A program made the translations under genes and the position numbers. Below the pieces are notes generated by a model. The model saw nothing but the letters and a program-made list of their open reading frames with translations, was not told the origin of the DNA and ran no database searches. A stretch of 64,000 nucleotides of DNA from Larimichthys crocea (taxonomy: Eukaryota > Chordata > Actinopteri > Sciaenidae): NCBI RefSeq assembly GCF_000972845.2, contig NC_040016.1:24976068-25040067 (forward strand), read 5' to 3'. Position 1 is the first letter of the stretch; each line of letters starts with the position of its first letter. Shown here one piece after another: positions 1 to 10,450 of this stretch.

Positions 1-90
1 GAACAATTTCAGTCCCTAACACAGACCCCTGAGGTACTCCGTAACTAATATCTAAGAGTTTTGAACGTTTGTTGTGAAGACAGGACTCCT
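1..90 (-). pseudogene. LINE reverse-transcriptase fragment cut by window edge
   Basis: Read on the minus strand, this stretch translates to RSKLLDISYGVPQGSVLG, which matches the conserved GVPQGS-VLGP block of non-LTR retrotransposon reverse transcriptases (the block just upstream of the catalytic YADD/FADD motif). In an active element the enzyme copies LINE RNA into chromosomal DNA. Only this block is visible; the rest would lie to the left of the window. The residues following the block do not fit the usual PLLF, so the fragment is probably decayed. The clade (Jockey, L2, CR1 or relative) cannot be set from so little sequence. Confidence 0.6.
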
Positions 91-232
91 AAAATACCGT
101 GTGCAGCCGTTAGATGAAGTAAATAGGTTCCATGCACAAGATAACTGCCAACATAAACATTTAAAACACATTTAATGTGTAAATGAGACACATTTCTGGC
201 ATTTTAATCAATTAAAAATGTCTGTCTGACAT

Positions 233-288
233 TACAGGGTATTCTTATTTTCAGAATATGCTCATTCTGAAAATAAGAATACCCTGTA
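233..288. repeat. Perfect 25-bp-arm hairpin with 6-nt loop
   Basis: Positions 233-257 and 264-288 are exact reverse complements, separated by the loop ATGCTC. Arms begin TACAGGGTATTC and lie in AT-rich sequence. The size and perfection suggest the remnant of a fold-back or MITE-type transposon, or a young inverted duplication. A pre-microRNA is possible, but perfect pairing is unusual for one. Confidence 0.85.
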
Positions 289-557
289 TGACATGCTGAG
301 TTAAGACTATGCCATAAATCAAGCAAAACATGGGACGTAAACCTGAGACCTTTGACTCTGTATCAGCTGACTTCGCCTGCTTCTATAACGTCTTTACAGT
401 TTTCTGTCATTTATTTGGTTTAAAGCCCTTTAAAATGTGTTTTTTCAGCTTTTGATAGAGGTTGTGTGTTTAATTCTCATCACGTCCATCTAAACTTAAA
501 AAGGGACATTTGTGATCTGTGCCGTCTCGTGATGAACTACTGACAGATGTAACACAT

Positions 558-618
<61 letters not shown>
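558..618. repeat. (CA)n microsatellite
   Basis: About 61 bp of uninterrupted CA. The open frames across it (His-Thr or Cys-Val runs) are artefacts of the repeat. Confidence 0.97.
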
Positions 619-620
<2 letters not shown>

Positions 621-800
621 GGCTGTGTGTACAGGATAAAATTAATCAAGTCCACAGTCCGTCACTTCTCACAGTGTGTGCCAGTTTTTCCCGCCACTGA
701 GAAGTTCCTGGAATCCGGCCAGAAATACGTTCCACTGAAAGAAGGAGACAGAAAGTCTTTCATTCACAAATGTGAACATGCTCCCGGTATTCACTGTCTG

Positions 801-802
<2 letters not shown>

Positions 803-836
<34 letters not shown>

Positions 837-857
837 TGTGTGTGTGTGTGTGTGTGG
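803..857. repeat. (TG)n microsatellite
   Basis: About 55 bp of TG with one GGG interruption. It lies 185 bp from the preceding CA array in the opposite dinucleotide phase, so the two could pair as an imperfect hairpin in single strands. Confidence 0.95.
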
Positions 858-1000
858 GTTCAATTTACCTTTTAGAAAAGATGCGTATCGCCTGTAAGGA
901 AAACTGTGCAGGGGCCAGATGCTTTACATGTGTGAGAGGTTGTGTGTGTTTATAGAGGACAGACAGAGAGTGAAGGTATGACTGCAGTATCACCTTACAC

Positions 1001-1048
1001 ACACTGAAACGCACACACACACACTGAAACGCACACACACACACTGAA

Positions 1049-1090
<42 letters not shown>
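1001..1090. repeat. Three 20-bp units running into (CA)n
   Basis: Three identical tandem 20-bp units (ACACTGAAACGCACACACAC) at 1001-1060 run into pure (AC)n to 1090. It is a compound micro/minisatellite. Confidence 0.95.
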
Positions 1091-1092
<2 letters not shown>

Positions 1093-1444
1093 TCAGTTCA
1101 GGTCAGGATAACATTTTAAAAAGGACCACACTGCAAACACAAAGACGACTGGGTCTTTGTGTGTTCTCTCACAGGATGAATCATGATGGAAAATCCAAAT
1201 TTTCTTTCTCTTTCATCAGCTGATGGATTTTAAACATTTCTCAGATCTCAGCATCAACATGTGGACAGATGTTTCCTCTTAACATATTAGAAAACTCTGA
1301 GGGACACTTGACCCTTTAATACATGAACTATGTCACACCACTGTGTCAGCTTATTTTCATTTGTGTTGTTAATTTGATCTTCTAATTATTCATTTTTAAA
1401 CATTTAAACATAAACATTTTAAAGTATTTATATTTTTGTACTGC
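1091..1444. other. No gene recognised
   Basis: AT-rich sequence without a plausible coding frame or recognisable repeat. Confidence 0.6.
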
Positions 1445-1680
1445 TGCAGTAAAGGCTAAAATTAACATGTTAACTTACCTTAACTTAAATTAACTTAAGT
1501 TAAGTTCTGTTGATTTAAAATAAGTTAACACCACTTAATCTGAACTCATCTTTTATAATGTTTCTAATCTTAATTAATTTGATTTTCTCTTATCTTAACT
1601 TAAATTAACAACTCATCTTATCTAAACTTGTTTTACGTTGACTTATGTTAACTGTCTCATCTTCTCTTAACTCATCTGGT
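1445..1680. repeat. TTAACTT-rich low-complexity tract (left block)
   Basis: Dense, irregular repetition of TTAACTTA, TTAACTTAAATTAAC and ACTCATCTTA strings. The same vocabulary returns at 2765-2850, so the intervening 1.1 kb looks like an insertion into one degenerate tract. Confidence 0.7.
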
Positions 1681-2497
1681 CTGTTTCTTATCCCAACAAT
1701 ATTAATTAGTGACGAGTGCCTACGACACGAGTCAACTAAATTTATGGGAAATGTTTTGAATGGGAAAGCCTGAAATAATAAATAAATTCGTGGAGACATT
1801 TTCAACAATGAACTGCTCTGGCATACTTTCACAGAGAGACTTCATTTAAACTTTAAAATGTAGGTACTCTTGCCTTCTCTTCAGTGATTCACTTCACTCA
1901 TCGACAGCTTTTACCGTTTTTAAACTATCAAGGCTTAAAGTTGAGCAGGTTTTTACTCAGATTTCTGGGTTTATAATGGGTGTGTATGTGGCGGAATGTT
2001 TGAGCCTGAGTGGATGACATCATCAGCTAGAGTGAGGAGCAGAGAGAAAAATCAGTGAAAAAATAAAACGTATTCGACTACCGTGGCCTCAAATGCCCCA
2101 CTACAGACATGATTTATACATAGAAACGTAGGAAAATTTGTCTTCTCACTCACATTCGTCTGCTAAAGCTGTCAGCCTTATAGTTTTGGCGTAACACACA
2201 AAGATGCGCCACCAACACCCATCCACAGCCTCATAGACTGCCATGTTAAAAAGGCGGGAACATTTCTGGAGGAAAGCAGAAGTAACGTTTCTTTGAATCG
2301 CTCTAAAGGTCACATTTCTTCACTTTATCAACACAAAATAACTATGTAGACGTTCAGGAAGGGCTCAGGATGCTCCCAGTGATTTCGGTTCAATGATTGG
2401 AAATACGGTTTGGCCAGAAATCCTTCCTGTTCGAGGGGTGGTCTCAGCATTTTCTCTCTCTCTCTGTCAGCATTTCCAACTGACATTCTAACAGGTG
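1681..2497. other. Intergenic sequence between the two TTAACTT blocks
   Basis: No gene found. The stretch 2160-2310 looks like decayed dispersed repeat but I could not assign it. A short (TC)n run is at 2453-2465. Longer open frames have no recognisable domain. Confidence 0.5.
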
Positions 2498-2666
2498 CAG
2501 TAACTGCTCTGCTGATTAGGGCCGGCAGTTGGTCCTGGTTGCTTGGCAACCTCAAGCCTGCCTGAAGGAGGATAGGGGGGAGGGGCTATTTTCAAAATAA
2601 GAGTCCCTTCAAAATAAAAGACAAATGTGTATTCAGTAACTGCTCTGCTGAATAGGGCCGGCAGTT
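2498..2666. repeat. 33-bp direct repeat flanking 103 bp
   Basis: The 33-bp segment at 2498-2530 (CAGTAACTGCTCTGCTG...) recurs at 2634-2666 with a single mismatch. This could be a local duplication, or a long target duplication around a decayed insert. Confidence 0.85.
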
Positions 2667-2764
2667 AGCATTAGCCACTAAGAATTAAATACATCCTAAT
2701 GCTAACATGCTAAGACCCCCGGCAACAGCACACTCGTCACTCTCAAAATTTCTGCGAGAATTTT

Positions 2765-2850
2765 CTAGTTTTAACTTATTTCCTAACTAATTATGATATA
2801 TTATCTTAACTTAATTTAATTAATCACTCATCTTAACTTGTCTTTATGAA
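2765..2850. repeat. TTAACTT-rich low-complexity tract (right block)
   Basis: Same sequence style as 1445-1680, including the ACTCATCTTAACTTGTCT string. Confidence 0.6.
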
Positions 2851-2986
2851 CAAATGAATACTTTTATACTAAGAACCAAGAACATACACCACAGTGACAT
2901 GAAGAAAGCATGTGTTTGTGTGACACATGTAGCTCAGCTCACATGTTCAAGTTCACATACCATCGCTCACTTTCACCTTTCACTCT

Positions 2987-2989
<3 letters not shown>

Positions 2990-3031
<42 letters not shown>
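2990..3031. repeat. (CA)n microsatellite
   Basis: About 42 bp of pure CA. Confidence 0.97.
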
Positions 3032-3032
<1 letters not shown>

Positions 3033-3255
3033 AGGAGCTTCAAAGTGGAGGCGTTGACGAGCTGACAGGGAGGCATGTAGTGAACGTTTTCTTTCAGAAA
3101 TCTAATTTGAGTTTACGACCTCGTTCATGTTTTTTTCCTTCTTCAGTTTGTGTAACAAGAGTCGACAGACAGAGAGAGAGAGGGTTAAATCTGACGAACA
3201 GCATTTCTAAGAAAACGTTGCCTGACATGTGACGTCCATGTCACACATCAGCTGG

Positions 3256-3334
3256 AACACACACACACATACACACCCACACACATATATAACTGACCTG
3301 ATGCTATGAGCTGCTTTACATGAACCTGAATGAG

Positions 3335-3374
<40 letters not shown>
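3256..3374. repeat. CA and TG microsatellite pair
   Basis: An imperfect CA tract (3256-3288) and a pure TG tract (3339-3374) separated by about 50 bp. Confidence 0.95.
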
Positions 3375-3375
<1 letters not shown>

Positions 3376-3639
3376 TGTGTGCCTATCACACACTGTCAGT
3401 TGACCTAAATAACTCAGGTATATTTGTTCTGAGTCTTCTGTCATAATGACTTTCCTTCTGTGTTTAACTTTAGTATTTACAGTCAAGATTATTTAGAAAA
3501 GCAAACGTTAAGGTGAATGAAAGCTGAACACTTTTACACTTTGCACAACTTTCGACTCAGAGCTACGATCACCCGCGAGACGTACGTAACGCTTCACGGC
3601 ACTAAGTCACACAGCAGCAACTATTTCACTGATTCTGGT

Positions 3640-4190
3640 GAAACTGGATCATATTTTATGGAGGAAATGTTTTCTGGTTTTCCCTCTGATGTCCTCCGGC
3701 TGCTCCGCTCCGAGTTTATGATGGACAGTGAAGTAAACTGCTGACAGCTGTAGCTGCTGTTAGATCAGTTCGGGTACCCGTCGCTCTGAGCTCACCGCCA
3801 AGCTGACGAACTGAGTGTTTGTACCAACAGGCGTTATGGACGACCAGGAAGAAGAAGAGGAGGTAACCAGGCTCAGCAGCTTCTATGGACATGATGGCAG
3901 AGGAGAAGAGAGTGAAGAGGACGCTGACGGAGGAAGCTAAGAAGAGAAAAGGAGAGAGTGAGCGAGCAAGAAGCCGCCGGACAAGAGTAAATGTGGGACT
4001 GACTTTTAGTGGTTGGTGAGAGCTTGGTGAAATAAAAGGCTGAAAGACAGACGCCGAGCTGGGCTGACTGCTGCTGGACTAGGCAGTGATATCAGCTGCT
4101 GCTGGGGACCTGGATGATGATTGGCTGCTAGCTTTTGATCAGAAGTAATGTAATCAGAACAAATACTCGAGTACAGCTGAACATAGTTAC
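3640..4190 (+). repeat. F2 dispersed repeat, copy 1 (gene-like)
   Basis: This copy shares long blocks with 43430-44110 and its mirror copies: TTTCCCTCTGATGTCCTCCG, the GAGTTTATGATGGACAGTGA block, the GGCTCAGCAG-CTCTATGGACAT block, and CGAGCAAGAAGCCGCCGGAC. After the stop at 4017 the frame still resembles coding sequence (ELGE...KTDAELG...LLLD). The tail at 4135-4190 (AGTAATGTAATCAGAACAAA) also matches the copy near 44070. Multiple copies with decayed frames indicate a transposable-element-derived or retro-duplicated exon family; the full element is not seen. Confidence 0.75.
3885..4019 (+). pseudogene. 45-codon F2 open frame, basic N-terminal module relic
   Basis: ATG at 3885 opens a highly basic Lys/Arg/Glu-rich peptide (MDMMAEEKRVKRTLTEEA...) that ends with RTRVNVGLTFSGW and a stop at 4017-4019. 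The pattern RTRVNxG-x-F-x-x-W followed by ELxE...K-DAEL..LLD resembles the N-terminal part of many predicted fish proteins linked to transposons; that resemblance is from memory and was not searched. The stop falls inside the module, so this copy is probably dead. The copy near 43925 has a different frame disruption. No promoter or splice context can be argued. Confidence 0.5.
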
Positions 4191-4657
4191 ATGCAAGTTT
4201 CTTATTTTACTATAGGAAATGTAATATTGCATCTATCCTGTCCAGCCCAAAAACTCCTTCTGCTGTCAGTAATTCAGTAAATTCAAAGGAACTAAAAAGG
4301 GGGAAGTAAAGTTGATGTGAAGCAAGAGAAGAGGTTCATGTTTCTGTGGAACACACAAAGAGGAAGCTCCTGTTCAGGGGTCATGATGACAAGGTCAAAG
4401 GTCATGTACAGATATGAGACGAGGGACGACGTCAAAGACTCTGGAGTTTAAACACTGAAGTTAAGAGGTTAAGAGGTTGCAGGAGGGAAGAGGTAAAGTT
4501 CATGTTTAACAGGTTGCATGTAAAGGAGGGACAGACTGCTTCTGCAAAGATCAGAAAATACAGAGAGGACAAAGTTTTCACAAGATTCAATGACACTTAA
4601 AAATGTAGAAGGATGTTGCTGTTGCCTAATGAACTGGGGGAGCCTGACGGGTGAAAG
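4191..4657. other. Intergenic, contains a DR1-type motif
   Basis: No gene seen. At 4392-4404 there is a perfect AGGTCA-A-AGGTCA direct repeat, the consensus for RXR-heterodimer or HNF4 binding. Chance occurrence is possible. Confidence 0.5.
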
Positions 4658-4877
4658 TTTACAGCCTGGTACAAAAAACAGTTTTGGTCTCTGTAGCTAA
4701 TTTCCCCGTTCATGACAACTGTACTGAGGGTGAATTTATATATAACTCACCTGTTCACATTATATTAAGGCTTAAAGTTATGCAGGATTAAGAGCGTGGA
4801 CGCTTTGATTGACAGGTAGATGCCATCACAACCGGAAACCACAGAGACTACGTCCATGTTTTACACAGTCTATGATT
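4658..4877 (+). repeat. R255 dispersed repeat, copy 1 (5'-truncated)
   Basis: Contains the blocks ACAGCCTGGTACAAAAAACA, CCGTTCATGACAACTGTACT, CACCTGTTCACATTATATTA and GAGCGTGGACGCTTTGATTG shared with copies at 8300, 16911, 24291 and 29044. It lacks the GCAGTTCCTCTAACGTCCAC head seen in the full copies. No coding capacity. It is a short non-autonomous interspersed repeat; the family name is not known to me. Confidence 0.9.
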
Positions 4878-5121
4878 TATACGTTTTGTACTGCATGTTT
4901 TATTAAGTCAGGTTAGATTTTAGGTCTCTTATTTCAAGTTTCTGGACCTCTGAGGTGATCTCGTCCACAGTTTCCCTCCACTCGGGATCGGCAAACCTGA
5001 ACCGGCCTCCTGAAACAGATCCTGTTGGTATGTTGTTTGCTTGCTGGTCCACAAAACAAAAACAGGGTCAGATCATATGAGCATAACTCAGCTGTGACAC
5101 AGAAATGTGCTCACTGACTCT

Positions 5122-5194
<73 letters not shown>
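5122..5194. repeat. (CA)n microsatellite
   Basis: About 73 bp of uninterrupted CA, the longest pure dinucleotide run in the window. Confidence 0.97.
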
Positions 5195-5198
<4 letters not shown>

Positions 5199-5324
5199 AG
5201 CAGGATTTCTGAACAGGATAGTGCGCTGCACACATGTATGAACACGTGTGCACACTTCAACACATGGAAACTTTCTCAACATGAGCAACAGAAGCAAATA
5301 TTTGCACATTAGATACACACATTT

Positions 5325-5325
<1 letters not shown>

Positions 5326-5358
<33 letters not shown>
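5326..5358. repeat. (CA)n microsatellite
   Basis: About 33 bp of pure CA. Confidence 0.96.
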
Positions 5359-6224
5359 GTCTGATCTTAACGGTTTAGGTAATAGACATAATGAGTGTTA
5401 CATTAACTTTCAGTTTAATTTAATTAGATTTCATTTCATTGGGACCAACAGGCGGAAAACACAACGGACTGCAGTGTAATCTGCAGGGCGGGTGTTACTG
5501 ATGCGGGTCTGCCACGGGTCTGCATCGATAACATCCGCACATGTGGGCATTATTTTATTTATATAAGATATCTCATGACACTTTTCCATATCGAGCAGGT
5601 CTAGACTGGACTCAACAGTTCCCACCATGAGCGAGCGCTCAGCCATGGTGGCGAGGAAAAACCTCGAGTAGAGGTTGAGTTAGAGAAGGAAACTGACCTG
5701 AAAGTTTCTAATTGGCATCCATGAATCAATTGATAATATTACACAATGCAAATTATGGATTAGTTTGTTTGTGACTACCTAAGTTCTCCTTTACATCTTT
5801 CCTTGACCTCTCGATCTGTGTCGGTTTGGAGGCCGGTCAGATCGTTCTCTGAACGCTCACTGAGCTCTACAACGTAAAAAACACACAAGCAGAGACACGT
5901 CAACATTTCAGGTCATCCGTCTGTCACGCTTTGAAAACGCTGCAAGATAAAAAGCATCCTTGGGCAGTTTGTTAGCTGGGCCGCCCAGACTGTGAGCTCA
6001 GAGTAGCTCTCGCGGGTTAGTTTTAGTATCTGAGCGGGGCCTCTAACTGAATAGCAGGAGGGGAAGAAGTTGGCAGAGAGGTGGTCCACTGAAAGCTGCA
6101 ATTGGGCCACCAGTCCATCCATGCATTCCTGCCTCTACCTCCTTCAGCTAACGAAAGACTCCTAATTCCATTATAGGCCACCAGAAATTCCCACTGGGTC
6201 CAATAATGGTCTGTCTGTTCTATC
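5359..6224. other. No gene recognised
   Basis: Short minus-strand frames at 5431-5646 and 5913-6247 have no recognisable domain and overlap each other. Probably decayed repeat DNA. Confidence 0.5.
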
Positions 6225-7170
6225 ATGGGGGAGTGTGGAGGAACCAAATGCAGGTGTGGGTAAACAAAAACTCATTTTAATACAAAAGGTGGCTAAAAAA
6301 TCCAGAAGCATGAGCAGGGCCAGCCTTAGGCTTTTAGTGGCCCTAAGCATGATTTCATTTGTGGCCCTAAAAAACACAGCTAACCCTCTTTGAGGGTTGA
6401 AAAACGGAAAACAACAGTAACATTATGTAATGAGTAAATGAAGGAGAAAAAACTAATTGTTCACAGACTGTGCATCCTGCAGGATCATTTTGTCCAGAAA
6501 ACAAACAAACTAGTTGCTAGTAAAGTAGAAAATGAGCCTAGAAACAGAAGAGAGAGAGAGAAAGAGTTCTTAACATACATATTTCTACATTTTCATGAGG
6601 GAGAAGCTTTGGGGCTTCACCTTTTATTTGGCTTCAGATTTGTCACGTCAAATGATGTTATAATCCAAGATTTCAGCATTGAGGAACAATCAGGCTACAT
6701 TCATGATTTTACCGAGAATCATTCTAAGGTTTCAGGGCATCTCCGTAACCATAGTAACTCATGGTGCCAGAGGACAGGGAGAGGAGTGTTCGCACATGTT
6801 GACAAAACTTTACAGACAGAGTCTCAAAATGACATCACAGCTCTGTGACGCGTTCAAAATCTAGTTGATAACTGTGGACAGAGGGACGAAGCAACCCAAC
6901 ACCGTACACGGTGAGGAGCGAGTCCAATCAGTTGTGGCCCTAAGCGACCGTGTAGCTCGCTTAAGCCAGTGTCCGGCCCCGAGCATAAGAAACACACACA
7001 CACACACACACATGAACACAAGAACGGACAGACCAGGAAACAAAGGAAACACAGGGACTAAATAGACAGGACTAATCAGACACAGGTGAAACCAATCAGG
7101 GCCAGGTGCAACATCAAACAAGACAGGAAGTAGAAGACAAGACAAGACAGTGGAACTACAAAATAAAACT
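6225..7170. repeat. A-rich dispersed repeat split by a hAT-type insertion
   Basis: The outer parts (6225-6306 and 6990-7170) share style and short blocks with 16300-16660: AAATGCAGGTG, a TTTAATAC/TTTATTTAAC block, CAGGAAACAAAGGAAACA, GACACAGGTGAAACCAATCA. The A-rich, purine-biased left half and CAGGTG-rich right half are typical of an abundant fish repeat. A newer element occupies 6315-6981. A short CA array sits at 6991-7012. Confidence 0.55.
6315..6981. mobile_element. hAT-type non-autonomous element, 667 bp, with 8-bp TSD
   Basis: The left end is CAGGGCCAGCC and the right end GTCCGGCCCCG, imperfect terminal inverted repeats of the CAGGGCCGGCC kind. They are flanked by AGCATGAG (6307-6314) and AGCATAAG (6982-6989), an 8-bp target duplication with one mismatch, as expected for hAT transposition. 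The string GTGGCCCTAAGC occurs near both ends. The internal frame at 6438-6848 has no transposase motif I recognise, so mobility would have depended on an enzyme supplied elsewhere. It sits inside the older A-rich repeat. Confidence 0.75.
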
Positions 7171-7374
7171 CAGAAACAAACTCAAAACTTTGACCTTGCT
7201 GATGTTTGGCTTGTTGGCAAAGTTGCTGAGTCGCTCGTTTTTCATCATCAGTGATCTTGATAAATCCACGTGCACAGCTGTTGATGGTAAATCACGACAA
7301 TATCAGTTCCTACGCAATGTTGCTTTAAGAAAATGTCGGATTTCACCACATTTAAGTGTCAACTTTCATTTGCG

Positions 7375-7375
<1 letters not shown>

Positions 7376-7415
<40 letters not shown>
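7376..7415. repeat. (CA)n microsatellite
   Basis: About 40 bp of pure AC followed by an A-rich run. Confidence 0.96.
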
Positions 7416-7417
<2 letters not shown>

Positions 7418-7539
7418 AGAAAAAAAAACTAAACGATTTCTCCAGAGGGTGATAAACTAAAATAAGTGCCTGCAGTGTTTTTATGGTTTTGGAATGAGTT
7501 CCTAATTTCAGTTTCATGAAATAGTTTCTGCCAGCAGTG

Positions 7540-7640
7540 CCAGGCATGTTTCCAGCAGTTTGAGCTGTGGGTTCAAATCCCGGATCCTGCCAGATAGTTT
7601 GGGCTCAGCGACAACCAACCAGCTGCACTGAAGCAACAGA
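7540..7640 (+). repeat. Possible tRNA-derived SINE fragment
   Basis: Contains GGGTTCAAATCCCG, which fits the RNA polymerase III B box (GGTTCRANTCC). No convincing A box or tRNA fold is present upstream, so only a degraded SINE piece is suggested. Confidence 0.3.
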
Positions 7641-8299
7641 GACTTTTATTTTTTTTAAATAAAGCATAGTTAAGAAAGCATTAACAGCAGTTGGACTCTG
7701 TGCTGTTTGGAAACTCATTTTCAGGTCGCGGTTTAGGGGAAAAGACTCGATGTTCTGAAGTTGGGTAACAGTTTGAGGTTTGGAGAGTGCCCCACATATT
7801 TTTTAGGCTCTTGCATCACAAAATGTTTTTTACGGTTATTCCATCTCCAGCAGATGATTTCAGCATTCGGGAAAATACCCAGAGGAATCAAGTTTGTTTT
7901 AATGAGTATTTCTTTAGAAATTCTGCTGCTAGGATCATTAAAGAACCGAATCACTGAGACACAAACAAAACACATAATAAAATCTGTCAGTGACGGGCGG
8001 CACTGGAGGAAATATACTTACACTCCAGAGAGTATTGTAGCTTTTGTCCTCTACATTAAGTAATTTGGATATTTTTAGCTTTTTTCCTTTGAGATTTCAC
8101 ATCATAAATACTTCGGATTCACTCTCGTAACCGCAGTCAGCGCTGACTTTTCGAATATAAAACCACAATCTTTCCATAATCTTAACCTCCCATAACTTCA
8201 GTGGAAGATTTTAACCAGACCCGAATCACGGTCTAGCAGAGTCAGCTGTTGGCTTAGGCAGTAACATTGTTGGACGCAGATCTCTCTCTGAGTTTGGCT
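7641..8299. other. No gene recognised
   Basis: Overlapping frames on both strands (7733-8063) lack recognisable motifs. Likely non-coding. Confidence 0.5.
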
Positions 8300-8531
8300 C
8301 CTGCATAACTTTAAGCCTTAATATAATGTGAACAGGTGAGTTGTATATAAATTCACCCTCAGTACAGTTGTCATGAACGGGGAAATTAGCTACAGAGACC
8401 AAAACTGTTTTTTGTACCAGGCTGTAAACATGTTTATTTCTGCTGTGAAGTTGGACATTTGGACATGGGGACTTATGGAGACTGACTCACTTCTTCTGGA
8501 GCCAGCCTCAGGTGGACGTTAGAGGAACTGG
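8300..8531 (-). repeat. R255 dispersed repeat, copy 2
   Basis: Near-full-length reverse-orientation copy running from the CTGCATAACTTTAAGCC end to the TGGACGTTAGAGGAACTG end. It carries a 3-bp TTC insertion (CTTCTTCTGG) relative to copy 3. Confidence 0.9.
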
Positions 8532-8682
8532 CTTTACTTCACAGCCCTGGAGGTTGCTGCTTGATATAAACCAAGAAATATGATCAAATTTCAGCAAGTT
8601 AACAAAGTCTAGTGGGCAAATTGTATTACTTCATTAGTTATTTAAATGTTCACCCTGTGATCTGACATTAATAACAATATTA

Positions 8683-9153
8683 CAGTCGTCTCTCGCTATA
8701 ACGCGGTTCACCTTTCACGGTCTTGCAGATTTGCAATTTTGCATGCTTTTTTTTACAGCGTACTGTACTGTATGAACACGCATTGTGTTCTGCGTCCTGA
8801 TTGGCTAAGGGAGTACTGTACAAAATGCGTTGTATGTTCTGCACCTGGATAAAAACACCTGCACCAAGGCCTTCAGAGGAAAAAGCCGTTACAGTGGAGC
8901 GGCGCCGTCAGAAGAACTGTGAAATACGGTTTCATTTACTAATTCAGTATTGTACTTATTATTGTTAAATCTACGAAAGTTTGAACTTTGAGAGTTTAAA
9001 TAAGAGAGAAATGTGAGAAGATGTTAATGCCTGACAAAAGTGTATAAAAGTGTGTAGTTAGGGGTTTTACGGCCTTAAAACATGGATAATAATTAATAAT
9101 CTATTGCAGGTTATTTTAAGAACGTATCCCCCGTGATAAGCGAGGGACCACTG
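8683..9153. mobile_element. pogo/Tigger-like non-autonomous element, 471 bp
   Basis: Left end CAGTCGTCTCTCGCTATAAC and right end GATAAGCGAGGGACCACTG form terminal inverted repeats (CAGTSGTCYCTCGCT). Each end is flanked by the dinucleotide TA (8681-8682 and 9154-9155), the target duplication of Tc1/mariner-superfamily elements. The CAGTNGTCCCTCG terminus is characteristic of the pogo/Tigger branch. The interior has no open transposase frame, so the copy is a deletion derivative. It contains TGATTGGCTAAGG, an inverted CCAAT box. Confidence 0.85.
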
Positions 9154-9155
9154 TA

Positions 9156-10450
9156 TCTGTTATTACTCCTCTTCCACATATTCCCTTCATACCGTGTGAT
9201 CATTCGTATAGCGGCCTTACATTGTTCTTTAGTGACAGTGAAAGTCATCTACTGGCAACATTCTGATTCATGTCAAGCTGGATGGGGTGACACATCCATC
9301 GCTGCTCATCTGAAACTCATATGTAGGAGATAAAGTTTGAACATTTCCCTGAGTCGAAGCTCCGACTCCATCTGACACCGACAGAGCGGCTCAGGGTCAA
9401 GGTGGTTCAACTCGCAGCCTTTATTCTGACCTGAGTGCAATAAAACATCAGATTTCCAGATAGTACACTCTGTTACAGCATGATAGGATGTTAACACACA
9501 CGTTACAGTGACCTTGGTCGAGTACACACACACACACACACACACTGCACACAGCAGTTACACATTAACTCAGGGTGCTGACGTGGATCTGAAACACAGC
9601 AGCTGACGGACTTGGCTTGATGAAGCTCTGCAAAGCCCAGCAGGTCTGACCCGAGGCTGACACTGGAGTAACAGAGACGTTAAAGCTCTGCACGGCGTGG
9701 CAGTCCGCCCGTTCCACTCTGAGATCATTTCGAGGAAAGTCAGGGAGTCACTGAAAGCAGCTCGGGACCAAAAAACCTTTAACAGCTGCTTGTACTTTCT
9801 GTCACGTTGAACGACGTGATTCTGAGAGCACGCTGCACATGAACGTATCTACACACACACACACACACTCCGGTTCACCGCTGGGATTGCATCACGTTTC
9901 TGCATCATCACTCTCACTCCAAACTGTAAGAGAGAGAGAGAGAGACGAGTTTAAACATGCAAGAGAGAGACGGCGAGGCGAGAAAGTGTTTCAGGTTCAC
10001 CGAGTTCACGTCAGCTTCAGCTCCACATATCTCAGGCTGCAGTTCAAACACTGATACTGTTGTTTCGATCTCTGATGTGTCTATACTCAATATTCTGAGC
10101 TCAGCCGTTCCTCTCAGTGCCTCCGTGACCTTCACGCTCGTATTTCCACCGAGTTCAAAAATGTTTCTCCTCGCCGATGGCGTGAACGTGCTGCCGACTG
10201 TACCCGTCTTTTCAAAGACAGCAGTCTGTGTCGAAGGTTAAACACTCAGCAGCATGTCCTATATACACAGATGTATAGCAGCAGTGTTAGTAGTGCAGTA
10301 GTTCAAACAAGTGTCGAAGTATAGATGAGTGTAAAGATGAGCGTCTGTGTATCTGCAGCACAGATCTGTATGTTTATCTGTGTGTGGGTGTTCAAACCTG
10401 TGATGGAGATGAAGACTGATACGAGACTGTAAAACATTTACAGGTGTGTG
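9156..10450. other. Intergenic, minor CA and GA tracts
   Basis: Short arrays: (CA)n at 9523-9545 and 9851-9869, (GA)n at 9930-9945. Three overlapping frames at 9839-10241 have no recognisable domain. No gene call is supported. Confidence 0.5.

Noticed and set aside
7560..7600. tRNA gene
   Set aside because: There is a B-box match but no A box and no cloverleaf; at most a SINE fragment.
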